In this document: piece after piece, positions 54,613 to 62,541 of the stretch
Numbering within the stretch: position 1 is the first letter of the stretch
Layout of the letters: every line of letters starts with the position of its first letter
From: Miltoncostaea sp963823515
Lineage (GTDB): Bacteria; Actinomycetota; Thermoleophilia; Miltoncostaeales; Miltoncostaeaceae
Length of the DNA: 64,000 nt
NCBI GenBank assembly: GCA_963823515.1
Contig: CAWGMB010000006.1
Coordinates: 310,001 to 374,000, forward strand
Direction of reading: 5' to 3'
Made by a program: the position numbers and the translations under genes
Notes under the pieces: generated by a model
Told to the model about the DNA's origin: nothing
What the model saw: only the letters and a program-made list of their open reading frames with translations
The model's database searches: none

Positions 54613-54711
54613 TCAGCCGTCGTCGCCTCCGAGGATCATCGCGGTGACCACCATGGAGCCGAGGGCGAGCACGGCCCAGATGGCAGAGAGGAAGATCTCG
54701 CCGACGGGCAT
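54613..54711 (-). CDS. 32-residue single-helix membrane microprotein
   Basis: ATG 54711 is preceded by GAAGGAGG at ideal spacing. The peptide MPVGEIFLSAIWAVLALGSM then VVTAMILGGDDG is one hydrophobic helix with short polar ends (acidic C-terminus). It lies just upstream of the Usp gene, in line with the sensor kinase operon. Small single-helix proteins often accompany respiratory or transport complexes (CydX-like), but no sequence motif supports a specific partner. Confidence 0.6.
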   Translation of the reverse strand: MPVGEIFLSAIWAVLALGSMVVTAMILGGDDG

Positions 54712-54998
54712 GCCGTCCTCCTTCAGGTGGTGGAACGCCTCACGGAGACGCCAGGAGCGCGCCCGGCTGCCGCCATGGGCGCCCTCGCGGATCCGGCCGG
54801 CGGATTTCCCGCACTGCCCGAGGCGGGAGCGGGGGCGCGTTCGCCGGTCCGCCGGAGGCCCGGGTGCGGGCCCGGATCCGTAGTCGCCCGAAGGCCGGGG
54901 CCGCGCGATCCCGGTGTGCGCCGCCCGCGGACCGGAGGACATTCGAGTCCGACGCCGGCGCTCACCGCGCCGGGCCGGACGACGAAGCGGAGGCTGTG

Positions 54999-55295
54999 AT
55001 GTCCGTCGTGCTGCTCGCCCACTACGAGGTGCCGGACCCCGAGCGCTTCCTCGCCGCATTCGACGACTTCGACGCGCAGAGGCGCGGCGCGGGCGCCCTC
55101 ACCCACGGCCTGGTGAGGTCGCTCGACGACCCCCGCACCATGGTCGCCGTGATCGCTTTCGGCTCTCGCGCCGAGGCCGAGGCGTTCGCGGCCGGCCCGC
55201 AGCGGGCCGCGGCGCTGCGCGACGCCGGGGTGACGCGCATCACCGACGAGTTCCTCGAGGCGATCCGGCCGATCGCCGCCGTCGCCGCGGCCTGA
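54999..55295 (+). CDS. Small dimeric alpha/beta-barrel protein (ABM-like)
   Basis: 98 residues from ATG 54999 with GCGGAGG upstream. SVVLLAHYEVPDPERFLAAF, FDAQRRGAGALTHGLVRSL, and MVAVIAFGSRAEAEAFAAGP have the ferredoxin-like alpha+beta layout of antibiotic-monooxygenase/EthD-like proteins. No certain catalytic residue. First gene of the plus-strand set that continues with the oxidoreductase subunits, 18 bp ahead of the gamma subunit. Confidence 0.65.
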   Translation: MSVVLLAHYEVPDPERFLAAFDDFDAQRRGAGALTHGLVRSLDDPRTMVAVIAFGSRAEAEAFAAGPQRAAALRDAGVTRITDEFLEAIRPIAAVAAA

Positions 55296-55312
55296 GCGGG
55301 CCGGCGCCGCAC

Positions 55313-55903
55313 ATGTTCCAGGTGAGGATCCACGGACGGGGCGGTCAGGGCGTGGTCACCGCCGCCGAGATGCTCTCGGTCGCCGCCTTCCACGAGGGCC
55401 GGCACGCGCAGGCCTTCCCGAGCTTCGGCTCCGAGCGCACCGGTGCACCGGTGGTGGCCTTCTGCCGCATCGACGACCGCGAGATCCGCCTGCGCGAGCC
55501 GGTGGCGGAACCGGATGCGCTGATCGTGCAGGACGCGACCCTCCTCCATCAGGTCGACCTCTTCTCGGGGCTGCGCCCCGACGGCTACGTCCTGATCAAC
55601 TCGCCGCGAAGCGCCGACGAGCTCGGGGTGGGCGAGCTGAGCGCGCGCGTCCGCCCCGGGCGGCTGCTCACGGTCCCCGCCACCGAGCTCGCCCTGCGCC
55701 ACATCGGGCGCCCGATACCGAACACCGCCCTCCTGGGCGGGTTCTGCGCGATCAGCGGGGTCGTCTCGATCGAGTCGCTCGCCCGGGCGGTGGGCGAGCG
55801 CTTCGACCCGGACCTGGCCGCGTCCAACGTCGCGGCCGCCCGGGACGCCCATGCCTGGGTCGAGACCGAGATGAGGGAGGTCGCCCATGCGCCGGCAGAT
55901 TGA
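55313..55903 (+). CDS. 2-oxoacid:ferredoxin oxidoreductase gamma subunit
   Basis: 196 residues from ATG 55313; no clear ribosome site. MFQVRIHGRGGQGVVTAAEM is the hallmark of the gamma domain, followed by AFPSFGSERTGAPVVAFCRI and IPNTALLGGFCAISGVVS. Binds CoA/structural interface in pyruvate- or related ferredoxin oxidoreductases. Its end overlaps the alpha subunit start by 17 bp. Confidence 0.9.
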   Translation: MFQVRIHGRGGQGVVTAAEMLSVAAFHEGRHAQAFPSFGSERTGAPVVAFCRIDDREIRLREPVAEPDALIVQDATLLHQVDLFSGLRPDGYVLINSPRSADELGVGELSARVRPGRLLTVPATELALRHIGRPIPNTALLGGFCAISGVVSIESLARAVGERFDPDLAASNVAAARDAHAWVETEMREVAHAPAD

Positions 55904-57140
55904 GGGCGCCCGCGGCGTCGCGGCCACCGTCGCCGCGTGCCGCCCGCGCGTCGTCTGCGCCTACCCGATCACGCCCCAGACCCACATCGTCGAGGGATTG
56001 GGAGCGATGGTGAAGGACGGAACGCTCGCCGGGTGCGAGTTCGTGAACGTCGAGTCGGAGTTCGCGGCGATGTCGGTGGCCATCGGGGCCTCGGCCGCCG
56101 GTGCGCGGGCCTACACCGCGACGGCGAGCCAGGGTCTCCTGTTCATGTCGGAGGCGCTCTACAACGCGTCCGGGTTGGGCCTGCCGATCGTCATGACGGT
56201 GGCGAACCGGGCGATCGGGGCCCCGATCAACATCTGGAACGACCACTCCGACTCGATGTCCCAGCGCGACTCCGGATGGATCCAGCTCTACGCCGAGACC
56301 AACCAGGAGGCGATGGACCTGCACGTGCAGGCGTTCCGACTCGCCGAGGAGCTCTCGGTCCCGGTGATGGTCTGCATGGACGGCTTCGTGCTGACCCACG
56401 CCTTCGAGCCGCTCGAGGTCCCCGACCAGGCGGACGTCGACGCGTTCCTGCCGCCGTTCGAGCCGCGCCAGTCGCTCGATCCGGACGACCCCGTGAGCAT
56501 CGGGGCGATGGTCGGCCCGGAGGCCTTCACCGAGGTCCGCTACCTCCAGTTCCACCGGCAGGCGGAGGCGCTGGCGCGGATTCCGGAGATCGCCGCCGAG
56601 TTCGCCGCGGCATTCGGCCGCGACTCGGGCGGCCTGCTCCACTCCTACCGTTGCGAAGACGCCCACACCGTCGTCCTGGCCATGGGCTCGGTGCTGGGCA
56701 CGCTCAAGGACACGATCGACGAGGTGCGCGACGAGGGAGCCGCCGTCGGCGTCGTCGGGCTCACCTCGTTCCGCCCCTTCCCCATTGCCGCCGTCCGCGC
56801 CGCGCTGGAGGGCGCCCAGCGCGTGATCGTCCTCGAGCGGGCTTTCGCGGTGGGGGTCGGGGGGATCGTGTCGGCGAACGTCCACATGGCCCTCGCCGGG
56901 CTCGATCAGCGGTACCACACCGTCATCGCGGGTCTGGGCGGCCGCCCGGTGACGCGCGCCTCGCTGCGCGGGATGCTGGCCGACGCCGCCGCGGAGCGTC
57001 TCGAGCCCCTCCGCTTCCTCGACCTGGACCGCGACCTCGTCGATCGCGAGCTCGCCCGCGTGCGCGCCCACCCCCGGTCGGGGCCGGCGGCCGAGAACAT
57101 CCTGCGCGACATCGGCGTCGTCGCCGCGCGCCCCCACTGA
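55887..57140 (+). CDS. 2-oxoacid:ferredoxin oxidoreductase alpha subunit
   Basis: 417 residues from ATG 55887. EGARGVAATVAACRPRVVCA followed by YPITPQTHIVEGL is the pyrimidine-binding domain start; FVNVESEFAAMSVAIGASAA and TYTATASQGLLFM-like ATASQGLLFMSEALYNASG follow, with a C-terminal transketolase-type domain (VVLAMGSVLGTLKDTIDEV). Together with gamma and beta it cleaves a 2-oxoacid, CoA and oxidised ferredoxin to acyl-CoA, CO2 and reduced ferredoxin. Pyruvate is most likely (PorA-like) but the substrate is inferred. Confidence 0.92.
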   Translation: MRRQIEGARGVAATVAACRPRVVCAYPITPQTHIVEGLGAMVKDGTLAGCEFVNVESEFAAMSVAIGASAAGARAYTATASQGLLFMSEALYNASGLGLPIVMTVANRAIGAPINIWNDHSDSMSQRDSGWIQLYAETNQEAMDLHVQAFRLAEELSVPVMVCMDGFVLTHAFEPLEVPDQADVDAFLPPFEPRQSLDPDDPVSIGAMVGPEAFTEVRYLQFHRQAEALARIPEIAAEFAAAFGRDSGGLLHSYRCEDAHTVVLAMGSVLGTLKDTIDEVRDEGAAVGVVGLTSFRPFPIAAVRAALEGAQRVIVLERAFAVGVGGIVSANVHMALAGLDQRYHTVIAGLGGRPVTRASLRGMLADAAAERLEPLRFLDLDRDLVDRELARVRAHPRSGPAAENILRDIGVVAARPH

Positions 57141-57149
57141 GGAGGACCG

Positions 57150-58154
57150 ATGGGCACGCGCGAGATCCGCTACTTCCAGGTCGGTAGCCACGCCGTCGGC
57201 AACCGGCTCCTCGAACCCGGCGAGCGCTCGGTCCAGGCCGATCCGGATCGCGCGAACGCCCTCACCTGCGGGCACCGCGCATGCCAGGGCTGCGGCGAGG
57301 CCCTCGGCGCGCGCTACGTCGTCGATGCCGCGCTGCGCGCCACGGCCGGACGGCTCGTGGCCGTCAACGCGACCGGCTGCCTCGAGGTCTTCTCCACCCC
57401 CTACCCGGAGACCTCATGGCAGCTGCCCTGGCTGCACTCCCTGTTCGGGAACGCACCGGCCGTCGCCACCGGGGTCGCCGCCGCTCTGCGCGCCACCGGC
57501 CGCGACGACATCCGCGTGCTCGCCCAGGGCGGCGACGGCGGCACCGTGGACATCGGCTTCGGCTGCCTGTCGGGGATGTTCGAGCGCGACGACGACGTGC
57601 TCTACGTCTGTTACGACAACGAGGGCTACATGAACACCGGCGTCCAGCGCTCGGGGGCGACCCCTCCGGCGGCGCGGACGGCCACGACCGAGGCGGTCGG
57701 GCCGGAGCCCGGGAACCCCTTCGGCCAGGGCAAGGACGTGCCGCGCATCGCGATGGCCCACGGGCTCCGCTACGTGGCGACCGCGACCGTGGCCGACCTG
57801 CGCGACCTCGAGGCCAAGGTCGAGGCGGCCATGGGGATACGCGGGGCGCGCTACCTGCACGTCCTGGTCCCCTGCCCGCTCGGCTGGGGCAGCCCGGCCG
57901 CGATGACCGTGCGCATCGCGCGGCTCGCCACCCAGACCGGCCTCTTCCCCGTGTTCGAGGCCTGCGACGGCGAGATCACCGACGTCGCGCGCATCCGGCA
58001 GCGCGCCCCGGTGGAGGAGTACCTGCGCCCGCAGAAGCGGTTCGCGCACCTCTTCTCGCACCCCTCGGGCCCGGCGGCGCTCGCCCGCATCCAGGAGATC
58101 GCCGACCGCAACATCCGTCGCTACGGCCTGCTCGGCCCGGAGGAGGGGGACTGA
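57150..58154 (+). CDS. 2-oxoacid:ferredoxin oxidoreductase beta subunit
   Basis: 334 residues from ATG 57150 with GAGGAGG. ThDP-binding subunit: GHRACQGCGEALGARYVVDA carries cluster-ligand Cys, NATGCLEVFSTPYPETSW follows, and GGDGGTVDIGFGCLSGMFER...CYDNEGYMNTG is the ThDP/Mg motif. VQRSGATPPAARTATTEAVG is typical of PorB. Its stop shares bases with the next start (TGATG). Confidence 0.93.
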   Translation: MGTREIRYFQVGSHAVGNRLLEPGERSVQADPDRANALTCGHRACQGCGEALGARYVVDAALRATAGRLVAVNATGCLEVFSTPYPETSWQLPWLHSLFGNAPAVATGVAAALRATGRDDIRVLAQGGDGGTVDIGFGCLSGMFERDDDVLYVCYDNEGYMNTGVQRSGATPPAARTATTEAVGPEPGNPFGQGKDVPRIAMAHGLRYVATATVADLRDLEAKVEAAMGIRGARYLHVLVPCPLGWGSPAAMTVRIARLATQTGLFPVFEACDGEITDVARIRQRAPVEEYLRPQKRFAHLFSHPSGPAALARIQEIADRNIRRYGLLGPEEGD

Positions 58155-59776
58155 TGGACAAGCCCTTCGCGATCACGCTCGACGTGGGCTCCTCGCGCGC
58201 GAACCACACCGGCTCGTGGCGCACCGAGCGCCCTGAGTACGTGCGAAACCTGCCGCCGTGCAACGGAGCCTGCCCGGCGGCCGAGGACATCCAGGGGTGG
58301 CTCTTCCACGCCGAGTCGGGCGACTACGAGGCGGCGTGGCGGACGATCGTGCGCGACAACCCCTTCCCCGCGGTGATGGGGAGGGTCTGCTACCACCCAT
58401 GCGAGACCGCCTGCAACCGCGGCCGGCTCGACGAGGCCGTCGGCATCAACTCGGTCGAGCGCTTCCTCGGAGACCTCGCGATCGAGAAGGGCTGGGCGAT
58501 ACCGGTCGAGGCGCCCGCCTCGGGGCGCCGGGTCCTGGTGGTGGGCGCAGGTCCGTCGGGGCTGTCCGCCGCATACCACCTGCGGCTGATGGGACATGAG
58601 GTGGAGGTCCGCGACGCGGCGCCGGCCGCGGGCGGGATGATGCGCTTCGGGATCCCGCGCTACCGCCTGCCGCGTGAGGTGCTCGACGCCGAGATCGCCC
58701 GCATCCAGGACATGGGCGTCGTCGTGACGCTCGGCCGGGCGGTCACCGACCTCGCGGCGGCGATGTCGGAGAGCGGAACCGACGCCGCCTTCCTGGCCGT
58801 CGGAGCGGGAGTCGGCAGGAGGGCCTACGTGCCGGCGGGCGCCGCCGCGAGGATCATCGACGCCGTCGCGTTCCTCCACGGCATGGAGGACGAGGAGCCC
58901 CCGCGCATCGGGCGCCGCGTCGTCGTCTACGGCGGGGGCGACACCGCGGTGGACGCGGCGCGGACGGCCCGGCGGCTCGGCGCCGAGCCCGTGATCGTCT
59001 ACCGCCGCACACGCGACCGCATGCCGGCCCACGACGCCGAGGTGGAGGAGGCCCTCGAGGAGGGGATCCTCACGCGCTGGCTGTCGACCATCGCGCAGGT
59101 CGAGCCGGGAGAGGTCGTCGTCGAGCGCATGGAACTCGACGAGGAGGGGTTCCCCCGGCCGACCGGGGAGACCGAGACCCTGGCTGCCGACACCGTGATC
59201 CTGGCGCTCGGCCAGGACTGCGACCTCTCCCTCGTGGAGGGTCTCTCGGGCGTCGAGGTCGCCGACGGAGTGGTGAGCGTCGGGGCCGACATGATGACCG
59301 GCCACCCCGGGGTCTTCGCCGGAGGCGACATGGTGCCGGCAGAGCGTACGGTCACCACCGCCGTCGGCCACGGCCGGCTGGCCGCACGGCACGTCGACGC
59401 GTGGCTGCGCGGGTCCGTCCACACGCCGCCCGCGCGACCTCCCGAGGCGACCTTCGACACGCTGAACACCTGGTACTACGACGATGCGCCGCGCGCGATG
59501 CGGCCCCACCTGGAGGCCGCGCGCCGGGAGTCGACCTTCGATGAGGTCGTGACCGGGCTCGACGAGTCGACCGCGCTCTTCGAGGCCCGCCGGTGCCTGT
59601 CGTGCGGCAACTGCTTCGAGTGCGACAACTGCTACGGCGTGTGCCCCGACAACGCCGTCATCAAGCTCGGCCCCGGCAAGGGCTACCGCTTCGACCTCGA
59701 GTACTGCAAGGGATGCGGGATCTGCGTGCAGGAGTGCCCCTGCGGGGCGATCGAGATGCGCCCCGAGGAGGGGTAG
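58154..59776 (+). CDS. GltD-like NAD(P)H:ferredoxin subunit with C-terminal 2[4Fe-4S] domain
   Basis: 540 residues from ATG 58154. N-terminal cluster domain (PPCNGACPAAEDIQGWLFHA, GRVCYHPCETACNRGRLDE), then FAD site VLVVGAGPSGLSAAYHLRLM, NAD(P) site VVVYGGGDTAVDAARTAR, and at ~475-530 a bacterial-ferredoxin module with CLSCGNCFECDNCYGVCP and YCKGCGICVQECPCGAIEM. It combines the glutamate synthase small subunit fold with the delta subunit of pyruvate oxidoreductases. Likely passes electrons between the alpha/beta/gamma complex and NAD(P)(H). Confidence 0.88.
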   Translation: MDKPFAITLDVGSSRANHTGSWRTERPEYVRNLPPCNGACPAAEDIQGWLFHAESGDYEAAWRTIVRDNPFPAVMGRVCYHPCETACNRGRLDEAVGINSVERFLGDLAIEKGWAIPVEAPASGRRVLVVGAGPSGLSAAYHLRLMGHEVEVRDAAPAAGGMMRFGIPRYRLPREVLDAEIARIQDMGVVVTLGRAVTDLAAAMSESGTDAAFLAVGAGVGRRAYVPAGAAARIIDAVAFLHGMEDEEPPRIGRRVVVYGGGDTAVDAARTARRLGAEPVIVYRRTRDRMPAHDAEVEEALEEGILTRWLSTIAQVEPGEVVVERMELDEEGFPRPTGETETLAADTVILALGQDCDLSLVEGLSGVEVADGVVSVGADMMTGHPGVFAGGDMVPAERTVTTAVGHGRLAARHVDAWLRGSVHTPPARPPEATFDTLNTWYYDDAPRAMRPHLEAARRESTFDEVVTGLDESTALFEARRCLSCGNCFECDNCYGVCPDNAVIKLGPGKGYRFDLEYCKGCGICVQECPCGAIEMRPEEG

Positions 59777-59793
59777 CCCCGGACCGAACGACC

Positions 59794-60294
59794 TCAGGCG
59801 CCCGTCGCCGCGGCATCCCGGTCGGCCACGAAATCGAGCTCCGTCGTGATCTCGATCGCCGCCGCCACCGATCGGGCGTTCGGGCAGTGGGCCGCGTGGT
59901 GGGCCCTCGCCCGCTCGGCGGCCTCGCGCTTCTCCTCGGGCGCCCGCAACGCGTAGCGCACCACGATCGAGCGCAGCCGCAGCACGCCGTCCGGGTCCAC
60001 CACGACCTCGCCGATCGCGTCGGCCGTGAGCCGGTCGCCGGCGCTGTCGATGCCGCGGGCCCGGAGCGCCCCTCCGAAGGTGCCGATCAGGCACCCCGCG
60101 ACCGAGGCGACCAGGTAGTCGAGCGTGCCGGGGTGCTCGGGGACCGACCCTGGGGCGAACCCGTAGTGCTCCCCCTGCCAGCCGGGCGTCCCGAAGGTGA
60201 CCTCGTCGCCGGTCATCTCGAGCACCGCCCTGCGGATCGGGGGGTGCTCGCGCGTGAGGTGCACTCGCACCTCGTGGATGGTCTCAGTCGGCAT
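59794..60294 (-). CDS. OsmC-family protein
   Basis: 166 residues. OsmC fold with GTLDYLVASVAGCLIGTFGG and RAHHAAHCPNARSVAAAIEI carrying the two conserved Cys. More distant from Ohr/OsmC peroxidases than the copy at 44600; may be a peroxidase or YhfA-like variant. Convergent with the oxidoreductase operon (17-bp gap) and co-directional with the peroxiredoxin upstream. Confidence 0.82.
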   Translation of the reverse strand: MPTETIHEVRVHLTREHPPIRRAVLEMTGDEVTFGTPGWQGEHYGFAPGSVPEHPGTLDYLVASVAGCLIGTFGGALRARGIDSAGDRLTADAIGEVVVDPDGVLRLRSIVVRYALRAPEEKREAAERARAHHAAHCPNARSVAAAIEITTELDFVADRDAAATGA

Positions 60295-60380
60295 CTCGTC
60301 CTCCGCGGCAGTCGGTGGGGAGTGGTGAACCTACGAGGCCCCGGGCACCGCGATCACGTGCAGCGGCGCCCGGGGACCGG

Positions 60381-61040
60381 TCAGCCCGGCTGCGGGACGA
60401 TCCGGATGTAGGGCTTGGGCTCCTTCCAGCCCTCCGGCCAGATCTCCTTGGCCTGGTCGTTGGAGACCGAGCCCGCGATGATCACGTCCTGGCCGAGCTG
60501 CCACTGGGCCGGGGTGGCGACCCTGTGGTTGGCCGTCAGTTGCAGCGAGTCGATCACGCGCAGCACCTCGTCGAAGTTGCGCCCGGTGGTCATCGGGTAG
60601 ACGAGGATCAGCTTCACCCTCTTGTCCGGGCCGATCACGAAGACGTTGCGCACGGTCTGGTTGTCGGCCGCCGTCCGCTCCAGCGGGTCGCCCTCGATGC
60701 TCCCCGGCAGCATCCCGTAGAGCTTCGAGACCGCGTAGTCGGCGTCCGAGATGATCGGGTAGTTGGGGGCGGTGCCCTGGGTCTCGGCGATGTCCCTCGC
60801 CCAGTCCGCGTGGCGGTCGGTGGGGTCAACCGAAAGGCCGATCACCTTCACACCGCGCCGGGCGAACTCCGGCTCGATCCGGGCCATGTAGCCCAGCTCG
60901 GTCGTGCAGACCGGGGTGAAGTCCTTCGGGTGTGAGAACAGCACGGCCCACGAGTCGCCGATCCACTCGTGGAAGGCGATCGGGCCCTCGGTGGAGTCCG
61001 CGGTGAAGTCGGGTGCGGTCTCGTTGAGCTGCAGTGCCAT
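60381..61040 (-). CDS. 1-Cys (Prx6-type) peroxiredoxin
   Basis: 219 residues from ATG 61040, with GAGGAG upstream (an earlier in-frame start is less likely). LFSHPKDFTPVCTTELGYMA holds the peroxidatic Cys (~45), and the PxxxT/SxxC environment is intact. DPTDRHADWARDIAETQG and LYGMLPGSIEGDPLERTAAD, with the long C-terminal IIAGSVSNDQAKEIWPEGW, are characteristic of the Prx6 group. Reduces peroxides using an external thiol or ascorbate. Confidence 0.92.
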   Translation of the reverse strand: MALQLNETAPDFTADSTEGPIAFHEWIGDSWAVLFSHPKDFTPVCTTELGYMARIEPEFARRGVKVIGLSVDPTDRHADWARDIAETQGTAPNYPIISDADYAVSKLYGMLPGSIEGDPLERTAADNQTVRNVFVIGPDKRVKLILVYPMTTGRNFDEVLRVIDSLQLTANHRVATPAQWQLGQDVIIAGSVSNDQAKEIWPEGWKEPKPYIRIVPQPG

Positions 61041-61128
61041 GCCTCTTGTCTCCTCTGGGTCGCGCGCCGGGGGTCGCATACCGGACAAACTTACCGGTTT
61101 TCCAGACAATAGCGCCCGCCGCGAGCTG

Positions 61129-62277
61129 CTAGCCGGCCCACTCCCGCTTCGCCGCGCAGTTGTTGGCGCCGACCTCGAGCCGGGCCGCGTCGTCGGCCGG
61201 CATCTCCTCCTCGCCGAGGTTCAGGGCGATGATCGCCAGGTGGTTGGCCGGCGTCGGCGGCAGCTGCGCCAGGATGCCGCGTACGAACGCCTCACGGCCG
61301 AGCGCGAGCTCGCCGACGCGCGAGCGCACATCGCCGAGCGTCGCGACGAGCGGCCCCGGCAGGCGTCCCCCGGCGTAGTGGCACGGCAGCAGGACCGTCG
61401 CGTCGGGCAGCCCTCCGATCCGCTCACGGAGAGTGTCGAAGAGCTCCTCGGCCGCCGCGTGCGCCCCGTCGGCACCGGCCTCGAGGTCCGGCCGCGCGAC
61501 CGAGTCGGCGAAGACGGAGTCGCCGCCGACCAGCGCCGCCTCGCCCAGCAGCAGCCCGGTCATCTCCGTCGTGTGCCCCGGCAGCGCGACTACCCGCACA
61601 TGCTCGTCGCCGAGGCTCAGGAGGTCGCCGTCCGCGACCGGCGCCACCGCCTCGCCGAAGCGAAGGCCCCGCCGCAGGGCCCCGCGCGAGAGGTGGAGTG
61701 GCGCACCGGTGCGCGCGGCGAGCTCCCGCGCTCCGGAGACGTGGTCCGCGTGGACGTGCGTGTCGAAGATGCGCGTTATGCGCGCTCCCCGGGCCTTCGC
61801 AGCGTCGAGGTAGGCCTCCACGGCGGGCGCCGGGTCGACGACGAGCGCCTCGCCCCCGGCGATCACCAGATACGAGAGGCAGCCGCGCGCCTCGCGGCGC
61901 AGCTGCACGACGTCGAACGGACCCGGCAGCGGCACGTCGTCTGCGCGCAGCAACCGCGACCAGCCGATCATCCCGCCGCGCACGCTGACCACCTCGGCGA
62001 AGCGACCCGCAAGGGCGGCGGCCACGCGCTTCGAGGCGATGCCGGCGTTGCAGATCAGCCTCACCCGTGCGCCGGAGGGGATGCCCGCCAGGACGCCGCC
62101 GGCGTCCTCCGCCAGCTCGGCCTCGGGCAGGTTGCGCAGGTCGCCCACGCCGACGTTCCACTCGGCGAAGGCCGCGCGCTCACGCGTGTCGAGCACCACG
62201 ACGTCGGCGCCTGCCCGCAGCTCGGCCTCGAGCTCGGCGGCGCCGATCTCGCGAATCGCCGTGGCAGTCTGACTCAT
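61129..62277 (-). CDS. Rhodanese-MBL fusion (persulfide dioxygenase-like)
   Basis: 382 residues from ATG 62277. N-terminal rhodanese domain with active Cys in VRLICNAGIASKRVA (~76); C-terminal MBL domain (~135-380) with FDTHVHADHVSGARELA, VVALPGHTTEMTGLLL and GGDSVFADS, similar to ETHE1-type persulfide dioxygenases. In most known fusions (CstB type) MBL comes first; here the order is reversed. Probably oxidises glutathione- or protein persulfide to sulfite/thiosulfate. Divergent from the cNMP-flavoprotein gene. Confidence 0.85.
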   Translation of the reverse strand: MSQTATAIREIGAAELEAELRAGADVVVLDTRERAAFAEWNVGVGDLRNLPEAELAEDAGGVLAGIPSGARVRLICNAGIASKRVAAALAGRFAEVVSVRGGMIGWSRLLRADDVPLPGPFDVVQLRREARGCLSYLVIAGGEALVVDPAPAVEAYLDAAKARGARITRIFDTHVHADHVSGARELAARTGAPLHLSRGALRRGLRFGEAVAPVADGDLLSLGDEHVRVVALPGHTTEMTGLLLGEAALVGGDSVFADSVARPDLEAGADGAHAAAEELFDTLRERIGGLPDATVLLPCHYAGGRLPGPLVATLGDVRSRVGELALGREAFVRGILAQLPPTPANHLAIIALNLGEEEMPADDAARLEVGANNCAAKREWAG

Positions 62278-62541
62278 CGGACGGCTCCTCCCCCTTGTCT
62301 GGGACGTGGGCGCGGGATGGTGCAGGGGGTGATGCTAGACCGTCCGACGGCGGAGGTCACCACCGCGGCACGGATGATCCGAGCCTCTCCGGCGAGAATG
62401 CCCCGGCGGCGCGTGAGCGAGGGCAGTAGCGTTGCCCCGTGACGAGGAGCACAAAGCGGCAGCGCAGGTCGTGACCGCGCCGATCGGCGCATCGAGCGTC
62501 CCCGGCGCGGTCCGCTCGGCGCGACGGCGGAGGAGGCGCGG

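Noticed and set aside
58121..60094. 657-residue minus-strand open frame
   Set aside because: Shadow of the GltD-like gene; the plus strand has clear iron-sulfur and FAD motifs.
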